The position numbers and the translations under genes were made by a program. The notes beneath the pieces are model-generated. The model saw only the letters and a program-made list of their open reading frames with translations, searched no databases and had not been told where the DNA came from. Below, in pieces: positions 61,301-64,000 of a stretch of DNA of 64,000 nucleotides (positions are counted from its first letter, which is position 1; each line of letters begins with the position of its first letter). Source of the stretch: Morella rubra (lineage: Eukaryota; Streptophyta; Magnoliopsida; Fagales; Myricaceae); contig CM025851.1 of assembly GCA_003952965.2 (NCBI GenBank), positions 34,762,758 to 34,826,757 of the forward strand. Reading direction: 5' to 3'.

Positions 61301-62115
61301 TAGAAGTCTGCCTGTTCGGATCGCAATTGTTGGTCCTGTAGTTACTTTACAATGGTTCTTCTATGACACCATTAAAGTGTTTTGTGGACTGTAAGTACAT
61401 TCTTCATTTCATTTATTTCCCAAAGTTTATATCAGTCATATGAATCGTCTTAGTTTTTTTGTGTGAAAATGGAATTCACGTTGAATCATATAGAGTGTGG
61501 ATTAGTTTTAGGCTGATTCCTGATCTCACTCTATTGGGACTGTAACAAGGAACTTTGAACATCTGGTTTCGAAGTTAATTATAGCATAGAAAAAAAGTTC
61601 CAGTTTAGGTAGACGGCTCAGCAATAGGCATCTACAGGAGTTAGCTTATTGACTCTCCTAACAATACTGTAAGAATTGGAAGTGAACACCTCCTCTGTAA
61701 AATGTACATGCTCCCAAATCTATTGCATGTTGTAGTATTAATCATATTTGATATAATCTCACTAAGAATTGCGACTGTGAAAATATACGATGGATGTGCT
61801 CCGCAGGGAGAAATTTTTAAACTGGGTCATGCTGATTTGAGATCCGGATGATATTTTCGTAGCAGTCCAAGGGGTTGGTTACTTTTTGGACATGCTTTGT
61901 TTGCTCCACTTTTTTCCTCGAGACATTCAAGATATGGTCCCAGAAGCTTGTTTCATATTTAGATGTCATTAGACCACTGATGTACATAAACTGGGACATC
62001 ATTGCTGATTGCTTTCATCTTCTTTCTGCTGAACCATAAATTTTTTCCCGAAATGTTTAGGCCTACAAGTGGAGGGCTTAACAGGTGTCTGGAAGAAGCT
62101 AATTTATCAGCCTAG
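58338..62115 (+). CDS. MPT1: Mitochondrial phosphate carrier (MPT/PHT3 type)
   Basis: This inner-membrane carrier imports phosphate with protons for ATP synthesis. Six exons: 58338-58478, 59634-59983, 60061-60104, 60956-61170, 61266-61390, 62061-62115, joining in frame to 309 residues, the length of the Arabidopsis At2g17270-type carrier it resembles from memory. The three carrier repeats carry their signatures: [10 protein letters not shown] at about residues 38-47, [10 protein letters not shown] in exon 2, and [13 protein letters not shown] in exon 4. Other family blocks are [47 protein letters not shown] and ITR-like [10 protein letters not shown]. There is no long cleavable presequence, as in this subgroup. 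The ends are clear: ATG at 58338 and TAG after CLEEANLSA. No defect is seen. Confidence 0.94.
59188..59300 (+). promoter_or_regulatory. snRNA-promoter-like motif pair in intron 1 of the phosphate carrier
   Basis: Two words close to the plant snRNA upstream sequence element RTCCCACATCG occur: aagtcccacataa at 59199 and aagtcccacgttgg at 59254, the second followed by a TATA-like ttataaga at 59291. The same arrangement is common in plant interspersed repeats, so this may be a repeat fragment and not a working RNA gene promoter. Confidence 0.3.
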
Positions 62116-64000
62116 GCTCATTGGAAAGAGAACCAAATGCTCGACAGACAATTTTGAAAATGCAAGAGATTCGTCACTGCTGCAGAATAAAATAATTCCA
62201 TGCACCTCAGAATCAACCTACAAGGTGCTTGTTGGGGCCAGTCACTTTGATACTTTTTTGTCTCTGGTTTTCATAATATATATTAAACAACAGTCCACAG
62301 CTGGTAAAGGTACTCCATAATCATCCAAGCTAGCAGGTTATAACCACCACCTGCCTAGCAACCTATTTTATAAGGCATCATATCATCATTGCATCTATTG
62401 GCTGCATAGATTATCATCTGATTGAGTAGACCGACTTAGTAATGTATGCACATGTTCATCTGTAGCTACGATAATAGGCCAATTGTTTTGAAGGAAATTT
62501 CAAATGATACCAAGGTTATTTCCTTTTATTACCTCTCTCCTCATCTGCTTGTCGTCCATTGTTGTAATAATTTACATTTTGGAGCCTCTGAATTGCCAAT
62601 ATTGAAATTTAGGCAAGAAATATCTGTACCAGCTTATGAAAATGGGGGTGGGGGGAACTGTATACCCGACAGGGTCTATTGCATGCCACAGAGGCTTTTT
62701 CCGTCAATCATATCTGCGTGGTATCTAATTATTCTAAGCAATTATTTCCATCCTTTGTTCGTGACTAATTTTGATTTATCAGAGCCATAGAGCTTCGTGG
62801 TTTTGGCTTTTAGCTGCGCATTTCAAACAACAATTAAGGTTCCTTATGCAACTTGATAGTGACGATGGTGGAGGAGAGGCCTGGATTTGAAAGCCCACCT
62901 GCTAAGACGTGTGACAATATTTGGCACTGTTAATAAGTTTCGTGTCAACATCTGAAATGGAACTTTTTTGATAGGTGGTCCTCCCAATAATTATAGTATT
63001 ATAATTTGCAGTTTGGTCCCTCCTAGCACAATTCCCGGTCTTTGCTCGTGTCTGGATCCGACTTTAGTTAGTCATGACGAAGATATTGGTTGCATGTTCT
63101 CTGCTCTGCCGCAAAAATACAAGTTTTATTGCGTCATTTCGTTTGTATGTTATCCACCTTAAAAAGGCTGGTACGAGAAAGATTTCAGTTTTAAAGTTTA
63201 GTTAGAGCGCGGGTTGTAATATTACTAACACATTAATAAATTTTATTAATAACTTATATTGTATTAAATAATCTTTTTGATGTAATTTATTCATGTGTTG
63301 ATAACATTACAATTTTTGTTTATCACAATTTTTGTTAGGATTGAAGCATGTTTGTAAAGTTAAAATTTTTTTATATTCCAAAATTTTGATTTATAGGTAT
63401 AATTAATTCAAATTTTGGTCAAATAAAATGATTTTAAAATAATCTTTTTTTTCTTTCTCATCAAATCAGTTATTTTTATTAGAACAAATATAAAAAATTC
63501 ATCAAAATCACATACTCATAAAATGAAAATTTTACTTTTTATTTTTATTTTTTAAAATTCAATCAAATTCTATATATCTCAAAGTTACAACATTCTCAAA
63601 CTTTCTATAAAATTTTAATTTACAAACATGACCTTAAAGATGTGTTTGGAGGGGGCAGAGCATATGGGGAAATTCACTAAATCGACACATGACACATGGA
63701 TCCTTATGTGGAGTCGAGTGTCGGTAAATGGCTGTTCGTTACCTAGCCTATATCAAATTGGAGACTCGTTGGGAGTCGCAGTAAGATGTTTTGTTCACTT
63801 TTTGTCAACTTGCCAACCTTTTACGACGCGGTGTCCGAGTTGCTCTTTTCATCTTCGTGGCCCTCCCGTTTGTCAAAGTCGTCTGCACGCTCTGAGAGTC
63901 AAAGATGAATGCGCCTAATGTTGTGTGACCGGGGCGGGCACTTTGAAGCCTCCCTCGGAGCCCAACCAGTGGCATATCAAAGTGAGTGTAACTGCAGAAA
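62116..64000. other. 3' flank and intergenic DNA without a recognised gene
   Basis: Nothing coding is recognisable. The part 63190-63620 is very AT-rich. The final ~380 bases are more GC-balanced with an open frame (63628-63918) lacking any known domain; it could be the edge of a feature that continues outside the window. Confidence 0.5.

Overview
The window looks like nuclear DNA of a eudicot plant. Its genes have many short exons with GT/AG introns and AT-rich intergenic DNA. The recognisable families are plant ones: A1-type cyclins, 4-coumarate:CoA ligase, Nramp metal transporter, tonoplast sugar transporter, mitochondrial phosphate carrier, and a pararetrovirus-like fossil. The species cannot be fixed from the sequence. 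Two runs of exactly 1000 N (22781-23780 and 41780-42779) are assembly gaps.

Layout. 1-7140: a block bracketed by ~150-bp inverted arms and holding truncated pieces of at least three unrelated host genes (RFC4 N-terminal half, C-terminal tail of the nuclear-pore TPR/NUA protein, a receptor-kinase fragment). It resembles a Pack-type gene-capturing DNA transposon. 7141-12382: repeat-rich DNA with a probable LTR and a ~967-bp foldback element. 12383-22626: two complete cyclin A1 genes in tandem, 11 exons each, with eight internal exons of identical length. 22627-24985: 5' part of a 4CL gene on the minus strand, cut by a gap, with five AC-type MYB-site motifs upstream. 24986-28950: no gene seen. 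29046-34310: an Nramp-type gene on the minus strand, most exons readable but several damaged, with a solo LTR in its longest intron. 34645-40425: a rearranged, multiply broken pararetrovirus-like element bounded by inverted copies of one sequence. 40426-43511: small tandem repeats, a gap and 3' flank. 43512-52531: a complete tonoplast sugar transporter gene (TST/TMT) on the minus strand plus a recent partial tandem copy of its 5' UTR and exons 1-3. 54827-56279: a non-autonomous DNA transposon with near-perfect 9-bp target duplication. 58338-62115: a complete mitochondrial phosphate carrier gene. The rest of the right end shows nothing recognisable.

The genes form no operon or pathway; this is an ordinary plant chromosome segment with independent housekeeping, cell-cycle, phenylpropanoid and transport genes. 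The notable features are structural: gene-fragment capture at the left, the TST partial duplication that leaves the ancestral promoter in front of the incomplete copy, and the decaying Nramp gene. All exon joins are inferred from splice-site consensus, reading frame and remembered family sequences, not from transcript data.
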